Below are positions 11,334 through 23,500 of a DNA stretch of 64,000 nt, piece after piece. The stretch comes from Pycnopodia helianthoides. Lineage: Eukaryota > Echinodermata > Asteroidea > Forcipulatida > Asteriidae. The notes under the pieces were generated by a model. That model searched no databases. It was given only the letters and a program-made list of their open reading frames with translations, and had not been told where the DNA came from. The stretch's first letter is position 1; every line of letters starts with the position of its first letter. A program made the position numbers and the translations under genes. The DNA lies in the NCBI GenBank assembly GCA_032158295.1, contig CM063244.1, forward strand, positions 28,637,848 through 28,701,847, in the 5' to 3' direction.

Positions 11334-11657
11334 CTACAAGCACGATACCCTCCAGTGCATGGTTGCTTGCTTGGTGTAAGGGACCACTCTAATCACCATG
11401 CCAAGAGCTGTTCTGGTGCATGGTTACCAGTTGTTTGTAATGCAAGATGATAGATTGGTAATGCATGGTGGTTGATTTTTAAGGGAACCAGTGCCAACAG
11501 TCAAGCTTGCTGTGCATTTTATTACCAACCAGGGTTTTGAGCGGTGTTGTAAATGTTATATTTGAGCTGATTTGTATCACCAGTTACTGGCAATGTATGC
11601 TGGTAGATGATAATACAATAATAATAATACATTAATAATAATACATTATATAGTATA

Positions 11658-11819
11658 CAAATATTGACTGCTTCGAGTGGCGCAGTAAAACTAGTCACTC
11701 GAGGTGATCCCCGGAGCAGCCTATCTTCCCGAGGCGAAGCCGAGGGAAGATAGGCGGCTCCGGGGATCACTGAGAGTTACTAGTTTTACTACGCCACGAG
11801 ACAAAGCAGTCAATATTTG
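11658..11819. mobile_element. Long GC-rich hairpin
   Basis: Arms start CAAATATTGACTGCTT and meet at CTATCTTCCC-GAGGCGAAGCCGAG-GGAAGATAGG. Most of the 160 bp pairs. A half copy is joined to 38325-38535. Confidence 0.8.
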
Positions 11820-11823
11820 TTTT

Positions 11824-12261
11824 ATAACACCTCTTCCTTTGATTCTATCTGTATACTTTAATAAAATTAATTCACACTTACGTACATGGCAATCAATTGT
11901 CAAACAAGAACTGTAAAATCTTACGTTGAAATACCGAGTTTTGACAAAATAAAAGGGTACCAGACTACTGCTGTTACGTTCTTCTCTAAAGCGTATTTGA
12001 AATCCACACATTTTGTTCATTACACCGGGTTGGAGGTTGTCAAGCAGCTTGTTTAAATCAATGTTTGAAGTCAATGTAGTCAGGGTACCAGGGTATCCAT
12101 GCACTAGTACATCGGTCGTTAGGCTATCGTTGAATAGTTCGTTGAATAGTTCGTTGAATAGTTCGTTTGGTCCGTGAACATGTACAAGAGTAAAAATACA
12201 CAACACCATGTGAAACGCTCTCGGCCAATCAACAGATAGAATCAAAGGAAGAGGTGTTATA
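11824..12261. mobile_element. Element with 30-bp terminal inverted repeats
   Basis: The ends read TTATAACACCTCTTCCTTTG and its mirror at 12231-12261, extending to ATTCTATCTGT. The interior has three 12-bp GTTGAATAGTTC units near 12130. A 174-codon minus frame across it is chance (FNEL repeats). Confidence 0.75.
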
Positions 12262-12349
12262 ATGCAAACTAGTCGCTACATCAAGGCACTTTACAACATT
12301 ATTATCCCTGTTCATCAGGAATACGTAGACCATTCCTCAAACTTTCTCA

Positions 12350-12565
12350 ACCCACTGGGGAACCGTTCCAACCCAAGCTGCTTAACCCTCCTACTGTCAG
12401 TGACTCTTGGCAACATTTTCCAGTGAGTTGACCAACCATTTGAAACCATTTGACTGCCAGGGTTGTGTACGGTGGCACGACTGTGCACAGAACTAACTGT
12501 GTACTGTGTACATGCATTCCCTCATGGTATCATATTTCAGGCTGGCATAGTTTATCTATCATTCA
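12350..12565. repeat. R2 dispersed repeat, copy 1
   Basis: GGCAACATTTTCCAGTGAGT, then AACTGTGTACTGTGTACATG. Nearly the same sequence is at 46380-46600. Confidence 0.75.
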
Positions 12566-12689
12566 AAACCACTTGACTGGTATTGAATGGTCAGACAGCA
12601 AGAGTTAAATGACATAATTAGCGCTAAGTTGTTATTCCAACACAATACTCTCTCAACCCTCTCATCCAGGTTCCCATTTATACACCTGG

Positions 12690-12835
12690 GTTATGAGAAG
12701 CAGTTATGGTTTAGCGCCTTGCTCAAGGTCACATGTCATGACCAGTCAGGATTTGAACCCATCACACTTCAATGATTAAACGATCAGAACTTGAGTCCGA
12801 TGCACTAGACCACTTGACCACAATGCGCCATAAAT
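12690..12835 (-). mobile_element. S2-type SINE fragment
   Basis: Reversed tRNA-like half with AGGATTTGAACCCATC and CCACTTGACCACAATGCGCC. Confidence 0.55.
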
Positions 12836-13606
12836 AGATGTACACCATTATATAGTAATCAAACTTGCCATATATTATAGTTTTATCATTAGGGTTACTT
12901 TAATGGTTTGCAGGCCTGGCATTCCTTTGTTCATTTATTAGCCCCCCCCCCAGTGGTTCATTTGACCAGCTCATATAAATTTACTTGTCTGGGTGTTTTT
13001 TGTGTGATATTTTAAAGTAATTCACACAGACAAGTCAAAATTTTGTACTAGCCAATCAGCCTATTTAAGAAGCAAGTTTGGCTTGCCAGCAGTGCTTATG
13101 CAAAGCGTTTGTAGGCCAGGCTAAGGGCTAAATCTGGGCAATCCAGAGGCTGTTCTCACAAAGTAACGAACCCTTCAGAATAAACAATAAACAAACTTAG
13201 TGAATTATTATTTAATTGTTTGTACACAATTTTGATACAGTCTTTAATTTTTCATACCTTCACTAAGTTACATGATTTACAGTACATTTAAAAAGCGCTA
13301 TCGACGAACAATAATTTAATTTTCAGTTTTGCGGTTTTTACAAAGTGATGAATTCTGATTCGCCCCTTGATACATTGACATAGAGTTGGCAATGTGCCAT
13401 GGTAGGACTTTTGCACTTTGACAAAACAATGATTCCTGTGAAAGTTCTTTACCTGGGCTTCTGTTGTGTTGAACTACGCTACATAAGTCATTTCTGTAAA
13501 CTATTTCAACCATCTGAACTATTTAAAATATATATTTCCACATGAAAATTAAAAAAATTGATAATAAAAGTTACAAATTACATGCGTAATAAAAACACCT
13601 CTCAAA
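12836..13606. other. No gene seen, downstream of FHIT
   Basis: AT-rich. Short frames only; nothing recognised on either strand. A C run lies near 12943. Confidence 0.5.
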
Positions 13607-13612
13607 TTTATT
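13607..13612 (-). terminator. Candidate FHIT polyadenylation signal AATAAA
   Basis: TTTATT on the plus strand reads AATAAA in the FHIT direction, 760 nt after the stop codon. It is the first such hexamer I see downstream. Transcript ends are needed to confirm it. Confidence 0.3.
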
Positions 13613-14371
13613 TCCTAAGAGAAAGACAAAAGTTATCAAAGGTGGAACCCGGTCTCTTGAGACATTTCAGTCTCTTCCACTTTTCCTGACACTGATCAGA
13701 GCGTAATGAATGGAACAGTCCGAGGCAAATAATCCCAACGTCTTATCTCAAACCTACATCAAATAACACCCAAGAAGATCCTTGTCATTCGATTGGAGGA
13801 TTGTTGGTCACATGACATTCATAAATCAAACAGCTACAAAGCCTGCATCAAAGCCTTTGGTTCAATTCACGCTTCATTTTGATCACATCCTTTTTTCCCT
13901 AATCCACGCCAGACCCCACATGCGAATACACACAGCAGTACAAAATGCCCTTGTAGTGGATGCTAGAATGCAGTCTTCTGCATTCTATGATAGTTTAATC
14001 TTCCAATCAAATGACAAAGATCTACTTGGATGTTATACAAAACAAACAATGAATGTTTTGCGTTCGTGCAATGGAGGGAATGTTTTCCATCCGTTGAAAG
14101 TTGGAATGTTCCATTCAACTCACCTTGGCCTCATTGAATGGAACATTCCATATTTCAACTCATGTAAATATTCTCACCATTGCACTCATAAACATTCCAT
14201 ATTTGTATACCATCCCCCATAATTACTCTAATCATGATGTTACTGCAAATAGTAATTTAAAAGTTACATAAAATTACACCTTAAAAAAAGAAGAAGTTCA
14301 TTCATTGTGCTAAAATCTCGATAGTTTAAGAAACCTGAGTTGGGAAAGACAAACCTAAGGTTTACCTGACA
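13613..14371 (-). other. FHIT: Probable FHIT 3' untranslated region
   Basis: Sequence 3' of the FHIT stop codon up to the first minus-strand AATAAA. A plus-strand open frame of 146 codons covers much of it but has no ATG at its listed start, no known domain and no splice context, so I treat it as chance. It contains the 67-nt hairpin listed separately. Confidence 0.4.
14093..14159 (-). other. 26-bp-stem hairpin in the FHIT 3' UTR
   Basis: Arms 14093-14118 and 14134-14159 pair at 24 of 26 positions around a 15-nt loop and share the core GGAATGTTCCATTCAA. A related GAATGGAACA stretch lies at about 13707, so the hairpin may come from a small foldback element. Confidence 0.6.
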
Positions 14372-14503
14372 TCACAAATCTTGTGTGTAGGATTGTGGGA
14401 AGAGTTTGCGTAGTTTGCTAGCCTCCTGAGCCATGTCTTCTTCTGTGCGCCACTCCCTGGCTGCATCTAGAGCGTCAAAGGAAACGTGGTCGTGTTCCTC
14501 GAG
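14372..14503 (-). CDS. FHIT: FHIT terminal coding exon
   Basis: The last coding exon has 44 codons including TGA. It follows a good acceptor (gacctgttgcag|CTCGAG). It encodes LEEHDHVSFDALDAAREWR and then TEEDMAQEASKLRKLFPQ, which aligns with the human C-terminal pattern LQKHDKEDF...WRSEEEMAAEAAALR. The tail SYTQDL extends slightly beyond the human end. The exon lies 27.6 kb from the triad exon. Confidence 0.92.
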   Translation of the reverse strand, partial: LEEHDHVSFDALDAAREWRTEEDMAQEASKLRKLFPQSYTQDL

Positions 14504-17500
14504 CTGCAACAGGTCAAAATATATCGATTAGTCCTATCATCACGGAATTGTTCTCACATTTATAACAGCTACTGACCGGATTTGACCACTCAAGTATAAA
14601 GTCCATGATCTTACACAACAGGGGCCAATTTCATGGCGCTGCATAACGGTGAGCAAATTTTATTGCTTACTGTAGCAGAAAAAATTTGCTTCAGTGTAAG
14701 CGTATTTCACAGGTTAGCAGGAAATATAAGTGGCCAGCGTCATTCATTTTCATACAGTAAGCACTGGAAGGTTAGCATGCCTTTTCGTTCGCTTACAGTT
14801 ATTAGCAGCGCTATGTAGTGGAAACTCGCACAGTGAGCACAAGATTGGCCGTCAAGCAGCTCTATAAAATTGGGCCCAGCTCTACTGAGTCAGAGGCCAA
14901 TTTTACAAACTCTTTTATCACCTTGAATATTTCATTTTTCGAGCAAAATAAATAATGAGAATTTCTTGCTTATTAAATTCCCTTTCATTGAATACAAAAG
15001 TTAAAGAGATCGATCAACAAACAGCCCGGTTCTCCATCTTACTTTCTGAAGTAAACTAAGGATTCTCAAACACTTTTTTGGAACACAACCACAGGCCTAG
15101 TATTTCATCTTGGAGAGGGCAGAGCCATTTTCAATTTGCAAAGAGCACTGCCATTGGAAAATCCTAAAGGTCTATGGCACTTCATAGGTGAAACTCGGCG
15201 GTCCGTATCTTTCCGATCCAATTGAATGGGCTTGCATAATAGCTACCTCATTTTATTTTATTACCATTGGAAAGATTCAGTATGTCTCTATCCATTGATG
15301 GTAAGCTTGGGTATAGACCTTTCCATTGTTGATAAACAAACCGCGCTGGTTGGCATGGAAGGCCAAATGTTAGCAAAACACTCAATCGTGTTAATAGATG
15401 TTTCAACAAAATTTTAACATTTTCTGCAAACTTTCAACTAAGTAAAGTACCTCTCATGATTGGTTGCTTTGTTTCCAACAAATTCAACACTATTTAAAAA
15501 AAATTTGTGTAACAATGTTAAAAACTGTGGCGATCTGTTTTTTTTTGCATTTATGGCTTTCCATAGTTTTCCGACTTCGGTTGGCAAAAACTCGGGCTGT
15601 GACGTTGCAATAGAAAGGTTTATGGAAGGTGAACATGGACAAAACTACAGCTTTTTAACAAATGGTCTTTGTGCTCAGGGTTTAATGCCTTTTTTGTATG
15701 ATTGTAAGCTTAGTCTACTTAAGTCACCAATGGTAAGGAAAGGGGTTAAAGGGAAAGTTTAGTCTAGTTTCATACTACTGTGGTATTCCTAATACCACAG
15801 CATCAGAAGGTTAACTTTTGGATTGCCAATATGATGTAAATGTTATTTGTATTATCAGGATTCTCCCTATGCGCATAAGCTAACGTATCGGGTCGATAAA
15901 CGCAAACTGCAGGCCAATATACAAAGAACTGCGGCCAATACATACATGACAAATTTAAGCATCAAATTCACACATACCAAACATTTCAAGATCTTAAATA
16001 AAGTTGCACTACATTGTACCTAAAGGTATCTTTGCATAAGACACCAACTGCATGTTTAACCTTATAAAGACCATAGCGGCCGCAAGCAGCTTGTACCAAA
16101 ATGCCTAAATTTAGCGAGGCCGCAATCGGCCACAAGATTTGACCTATTCCCACTTACCCCAAAAGGTCAAAGTAAAGGTCATGTCCTAAATTGACATTTT
16201 TCATTGTTTGCCCTGTCAACATACATGTAGTATCCAACAAATTTCTAAAGCACATCTTTAGCAGCAACCTGGAGCTGTGACAAGCATTGCAATTTCGCTG
16301 CACAGCCAAAATAAAGGTGTTCACAGACCAATCATGTAAGGAATTTGATGTGCTGCACGCGGTATTTATGCCTCACGCATAGTTGTGCATTAAAAAGAGA
16401 TGAATCATTGCATGTAAAGATCTTGGCCGACTTGGCGACGTCCAGGGAACTGTCTATAAGGGCAATCTAATTCTAAAACTGCTCTTTGTTTTGTGGAATT
16501 CATAACATCTGTATATTCAAACATCTAGTTCCATCTAGTTCCATCTAGTTCCATCTAGTTTCATCTAGTTTCATCTAGTTCCATCTAGTTCCATCTAGTT
16601 CCATCTAGTCCCATCTAGTCCCATCTAGTCCCATCTAGTCCCATCTAGTCCCATCTAGTCCCATCTAGTCCCATCTAGTCCCATCTAGTGCCATCTAGTT
16701 CCATCTAGTGCCATCTAGTTCCATCTAGTTCAATCTGTACCTTTGAAACTCAACCCATAGGGGGAAAATGAAATTGATATTCCTAAAGCACAACACAATG
16801 ATACTTTCCTTATTATACGTGGAGGTGTTTCTTATTTCATGAAATGTTTCTTTTGAAATCCCATATCTTTGTTGATCGCAGCGAAAAAGCCGAAATTCGA
16901 AAGTGTTTTTGCTTTTCTTGCTCACTGCCCAAAGCTTTCAATATTGCCTCGTCAAGAATTGAGGTTACAGATGAAATTCCCTTTTGGTCTGGAGAATACA
17001 AAACACATAGCTTGGCCTTAGGGACAGATACACACACAGAGCCGGAACTGCACAACATTCTAAATGCTACAAAAAATGCACGGCCAAATCATAATAGCAG
17101 TAACAATAATGGATATTTTTATAGACGCAACTTCATCTCGAGTGCCCAAGGCGATTCATATTATTAATAACACAGTAAGATTTTGGTTGTATTGTGGAGA
17201 AGGCTATATTTGGTCATGTTTGTTAAATTTGTAGTATTTTAGTCATCAAAATTAATGATATTCATGTAACTAGGGCAAGTCCTCACCGTTTTCACAAAGA
17301 GACAATTTCGTCCAAATCATAAATTTTGGCAAATAGATTTTCTTTTATCCTTCGAGAAAGACTCTAAGGTCGAAACGCGAGGCCATTAATACTTCTTTGC
17401 ATTTATACCATAGGCTATTTTGATTGGCAAATAGTTGACAAAAAGCGATATTTACAACAACTAATTCTATTTTTTAAAACAGATTTTGTTTGTGACATTT

Positions 17501-20500
17501 TTGAGAGTTTTCATGTACATCAACAATATATCAAAGTTTCGCATCTTAAAATGTAATAGTATTTTTAAATTAAATGTCAAGTAATGAACCACAAGGGAAA
17601 CTGACTGGGTAAATTTCAAATGGTTTTGGGTTCAACAAAGAAAAATTGACTAGAGCGGGATTTGAACCAACGACCACCGGATTGACGTAACGGCGCTCTA
17701 CCAACTGAGCTATCTAGCCCTATGTTGGCGGTCTCCCTATTTTGTCAATATCTTTGTTCGGGGTGATTTTATTACACTAATTTAGCACACTGACAAAATC
17801 TTCAGATTTACAGATTTGAGTTTTCCACAAAGAGACACGCTTTAATTTGTCCTTTTAAAAAAAAAAAGACATTGAAGTACACTGTGCTGGCATGGTGCTA
17901 AAAGCGAGTACTCTGGGTGTTGAGCTTTCACGAAGAGAACAAATATGCTTGACCTCACTAGAGTTAAGTTTACAGTTTTCACGAAGTGCCACATTGGTTT
18001 GTACACAACGCTCTGCACACATATACTTCGTTCATTCAGAATTCACAAACAGACACTGGCAACAATGAACTACTCATTTATGAAAGGTGCTAAGCTAAAA
18101 TACTAACAGGTTCACATGATTTAGGATATCGTTAGTGAAGTGTCAAGGATTTGATAAAGTGACCCACAGTCTCCGACACAATGGTTTCAATAATAGCCTA
18201 AAATGCGGGGCTGCATACCTGCGGGTAATAGTAATTTATTTCACTTTTGCTGCCCCTGACCCACATAGCTGTTGCAGTTTTTCTTGTTGTTCATTTCATT
18301 CGTCCTTAGTTTGTTTGTGTTTTTTATTGTATTGGCCCTTTTAAGATGTTTAGATTCTCTGTTTTTCTATTCATTTTGTATTATTTGTGTACATTATGTT
18401 TGATTTCTTGCTCCTTTTATCAAGTTTATTTTTTTGTTCATTTGTTTATAATTGTACATTTTGCGTTGTTTTGGTCGAATAAATAATAATAATAAAATTT
18501 AAAAAAAATCGATTTTCTAAGAAACATAAAAGTTTGGCCGCAGGGTCTCTCGTGTCACTTCATGAAAACAGTGACAAATTATCAATATTGTAAAAAAGTG
18601 TCGCCCTCCAACATATCTTTCGCCGCAGTCTTAAGAAGAAATAGGAGTTCAGCCAAGAAAATGGCTGCAAATGGATTCAGATACTTGTCTCACTGCGAAC
18701 CTCAATCCTAAGAAGATCGTCGGCAATCATTAAGTGATTCTTCCATGAATATGACTCTTAACAAAACAACTCAATGCCATCAATACTTGCCAGCATTCCA
18801 TAACAAAAGCACTCTTAGACGGACAGTCTAAATTCCTGAGTTTCATGGTAAGACTGAAAGAATGAGAAACAGCGCAATAACATACCTTGTTTGTAACTTT
18901 AATACAAGGTTAAATTTTTTCCTCCTTTTGTGATCTTTAATCTTAAAGGAACATTACAGACTTGGTGAGAAAAAAACATGTAAAATATACTTCTGATCAC
19001 AGATTTACATAAAACTTACACGGTCTAATGATGATGATAGTAGAAAACATCCCTTGAAATATTTCTGTCTGAAATGCCATATTTGATGAGAAATGAATAA
19101 ACTAATTTTCCGATTGAAGTTTATCGCTCAGTGAGCGTTTTATTTATTTGTTGAACATCTATGATTTCATGCAAAGGTGTAATCGGTTTTTCACTATTTT
19201 CTTGTGACCCAGATGGCCGATCGATCTCAAACTTCTACAGGTTTGTCAGTTTATGTATATTGTGGATTACATAAAGTGCTTACACTGCCAGCAACTGTTT
19301 TGTTAGCAAAACCAATTCTGTAATGTTCCTTTAAGTAGTTTTGTTGTTGTTAACCAATTTTAACTTTACATCATATTTTGTTTTCTTAAACCTTTTGTAG
19401 CTTTCTACATTTACTTGCAATTCGGCGGATGCAGTGATTTTCAGTGTTTTTTAATAAACAATCTTGTATATATAAATATAACAAGCTTGTTTGAGATTTC
19501 ATGTCCCATCTATTTCTTTTGAGCATTAAGCTGTTTTATGTACTGCTTTTACAGCTGGCTATTTTAACAACTTAAATTTAAACTCCACACCAGATTGTTG
19601 GAAATGCAAATCATGCACGTAATCTATGAGCGTACCTCTCTGATAGAAATAATTCTCCTGATGATGACCAGCCAGGACACAAGTTGAAACCTTGGGGAAA
19701 ACCAATCGTCTCTTTTCAGAGCCAACACCTCTACACAACTACTAACCACTGGAAGACGTGTATGCAAGAAGAAAAAACCTGACACACTACGTGTCCAGGG
19801 GTGCCCAAGGGTACCCAGGGGTGCCCAAGGGTGCCCAGGGGTGCCCAAGGGTGCCCAGGGGTGCCCAAGGGTGCCCAGGGGTGCCCAAGGGTGCCCAGGG
19901 GTGCCCAGGGGTGCCCAAGGGTGCCCAGGGGTGCCCAAGGGTGCCCAGGGGTGCCCAAAGGGTGCCCAAGGGTGCCCAGGGGTGCCCAAGGCAGATGTTG
20001 TAAACACGCCCATACATTTCATGGCGTGTAGCATGCACAGTGAATGCACTCACCGTGTTATGTCTGCCCCGTAACTTCAAAGGACAAAGGGGGGGGGGCT
20101 GAAATTTCATGCTAAAAAACTTCCTTTTTTCCGTGGTTATTGCGTAATCCTCAATGCAGTTCAAGACTTGCATCTAGTAAGTAAGTCTTCTAAGAGTTCA
20201 AATAAGTTGAGTCAGAACCTACTAAGAAAGAGTACACTCGTTTGTTTTAAAAACAAACACCTTTCGAGTAACCTGCCTCTAACTTATTTCAAGATAAAAA
20301 AAGCATCTTCAATAAAGCAGTATTAGATATCAGAATATGTTAGAGGCCACTATGGACGATTTGGTACAAAAGCAATTTGCAGCTGGGGGTTCAAATGCGC
20401 AGACCTCTGTGGGTAACCAATGGAGAAAATGGATTAAAGACCTTTTGTTGGATAGACAAGTACTGTGAGAGATTGTTAGGGTGCTGCCATTGTACTTGGG

Positions 20501-23500
20501 CACAGGAGCTAAGTCCCAGATTCCAGCACACGATTGCCGAATTATCGGCCGTGACTTGTGGCCAAGGTTTGGCCGATTCACAATGAACAAAAAGCCACAT
20601 TTTCTCAAAAGAGAGAAGAAAAAAAAATCCCGCAACATTTTTGCGAGAACGTCATCGTGACAACGCTATTCTCAACAACAACACAAAAAATAGTCTGAAA
20701 ATTAATCCCGCGGGTGAGCACAGAAACAGAGAATTCCCGGTGGTAAGTGATTAGGAGTTTTTTTTTGTACATGGCAAACTCAAAAGGAAAACTTAATAGA
20801 AATCTCCCCACAGAAAACACCGTATGGATGTGTCTGATCAGCCTTGGAGAAGGAAGAGACTTAGTCTTGTTTCAAGTCACAAAGAGGGAAATGTGGGAAG
20901 TTAAGCGTATCAGCCTCTTGAAGTGAACGGCTATTAAGATTACGTACAGCTCATCTACTCTTATAAATAGATATGCTGATTGACTGAAGACAGGGCAAGG
21001 CCATTTTCATTTTGCAAAGGGCACTTCCATTGGAAAACCTTAAAGTCTATGGGCAACTTCTGAAGGGGCACCAAGGCCAAGACCAGGGGCAACAGAAGAA
21101 ACAGCCTCCATGGCCTCCATGTAATTCCAGTCCTTGAATTTCATCTTTGAGAGGGCAAGGCCATTTTTACTTTGCATGCAAAGGGCACTTCCATTGGAAA
21201 ATCCTAAAGTCTATGGGAAATTTCTAAAGGGGCACCAAGGCCATGACAAGGGGCAACAGAGGCCACAGCCTCCGTTGCCTGCGTGTATTTCCAGGCCTGT
21301 GAAGAAAACAAGTTGATCATTTATTTTAACACAGCATACTATCCCCAAATTGGTTTCTTATCCCTGGTCTCTGTCAGATAGAGCCCGGGTAGGCACGCTC
21401 AGATACACAGGTTTGTAGATCCGGTAAATTGAGAACTCGTCTTCGTTCCTCCCACTGTTTGGACTTAGTTTTGTTTAGCGTTTTCAAATGCTTAACACAT
21501 GTAGCCCATGTGTACCGCAGTCACTCGGAATGGCCTTATAAAGATTCACGGGGAGTGCGTGCATTCATGCAGCACTGACTGGCCGTATGAAACCCTTGAC
21601 TGGAGCCCAATTTGTGTAAGAACGGATGTCCTTTCAGCAATACAGGAATACGTCAGCAGCAGGGAATTTTATGCGTGAATTACACTGAAACACTGTGGAA
21701 AGTTTAGCTGGTTACAGACAAAGTGCAGGTTTAGTAACACGAGCAAGTCACGATACAGTGCGCCCTCAACGGTTTACCAGGGAGAGGCTATTTCCCCCCA
21801 AAAAACTGTTAATAATCACACTCACAACTTAGCACCAACAAGGGCAGCTGGGACCTTTAAATGGCTGACATGAATGTACACAAAATTCACCAGTCTCAGA
21901 GAAAATACCATCTTATGCTGTAAACACAGAAAAAATACAAGCTAGCTACACACAAGTAACCAACAAATATTTCTTTGCCCAGCCTGCCCCCCCCCCCAAA
22001 AAAAGGAAAACGACTCCTTACGCCATTGTACATGTCAGACATGCAACTGCAGTTGAAAATTAAAGAGGATAGTGACAGGCATGGAAAGTAGAAATACTGT
22101 GTTTTCAATTTTCAACGGCACAGCTCGGCAACCCAAAACAAGGAAATCGGCTGGGCCAAATTTCATGGCTCTGCTTACCGAGAATTCTGTGCTTGTGGTC
22201 ACCATTCTCTGCTTACTGTGCAAGCGCCGAATTTCTGTGTAAGCGAAGAACGCCTAGTATTGTGGAGTCTGATATGCACAGTCAAAATTCCCTGCTAACT
22301 CGTGAAATACGCTTGACGTACGCGCGAAATTTCCTGCTTCTGTAAGCGCCAATTCTTTGCTTACAGTAAGCAGTGCCATAAAACTTGGCCCAGATCAGGG
22401 CCCAACTTCATAGAGCTGCTTATAAGCAGACAGTTTTGATTACAAATTTTGTGCTTAGCAAAAATTAGCAGAATACCAGTCAGATGCATGTGACATGGTA
22501 TTTTGGCTGCTAACCTTATTCTGATAAGCATAATTTTGTTCAACTACTTTTTGTGCTTAAGCAGCTCTATAAAAATGGGACCAGCTGAAAAATTGCATGC
22601 CTGACATGTATGTGCCTTCCCTTAAAAGACTTGTAACCAGACTAAAACTTGTAACTTCACCTGACACAGAAGAGTTTATGCAACTAACTAGGCAGAATAA
22701 AATTGGCTCTGAAGTGACTTGACAAATGTCTTGTACGTGATTTGGTTTGCCAAAGGTATACACAAGTAGGTGTCGATGATATCTGACGAAGGTCAAAATG
22801 ACAAAGTGTGAAGTATCAACCAGGCATCTGACTGATCAATAAGCTTGAAATAAGGCAAGGCGTACCAAGGCGTCGGTTTTCACTGTGCTCCTCTGGAGCG
22901 ATTGGCACTTTGACAATGACATCTCCTTCATGTTTGAGTTCCGTATTTTAGTTGCTTTTTAAAACTCTTAAATGGTACTCACAGCGGCAAAACTTAGGTA
23001 AATAATTGGGGGGAGGGGCACAAAGGGGTGCAGGAAATTTTTCTAGGGGTGCACTTCTGGCCAATTTAATCTGTTGTTTCTGTTTGCTTTTTTTTGCGCT
23101 TTTTCCAGTGTTCTTGTTATGCGGTTTAATATTTTTGATAAATTAAGGTGGCGGTAAGGACAAATTGTCAGTGTGCTTTATATAGACAAATCATTTTTAA
23201 AAACATTAAACGACTTGTTTTGGTACCGTTGTAATCTGAAAGGTCCACATTTCAAAATGGGGGAGGGGATAAGGTAGGGGTGGGTGAGTGGACCCGGGGG
23301 GGGGGGGGGGGGGGGACGACGAAACAGATATTATGTGCCCCCGTGCCTTGCCGTGCCTTGTCGGTGGATTTGTCGCTCTGTGTTTGTAGTGTTCCCTTTA
23401 CTTGGACACAGGTTTTAAAATTCCAGCAACCTGTGTACACGCAAACAGCAAATCAGGTTTCCTAATTGGAGATACTCAACACAGTACAGTGGGTACGTCT

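Noticed and set aside
11721..12245. 174-residue minus-strand frame
   Set aside because: It runs across a foldback element and its FNELFNEL part is a 12-bp tandem repeat.
13782..14222. 146-residue plus-strand frame next to FHIT
   Set aside because: No ATG at its start, no domain, low complexity in places, and it lies antisense to the FHIT 3' UTR.
19624..20173. Several 75-140-residue collagen-like frames on both strands
   Set aside because: They are the six-frame by-product of a 10-bp minisatellite; no start, splice or domain support.
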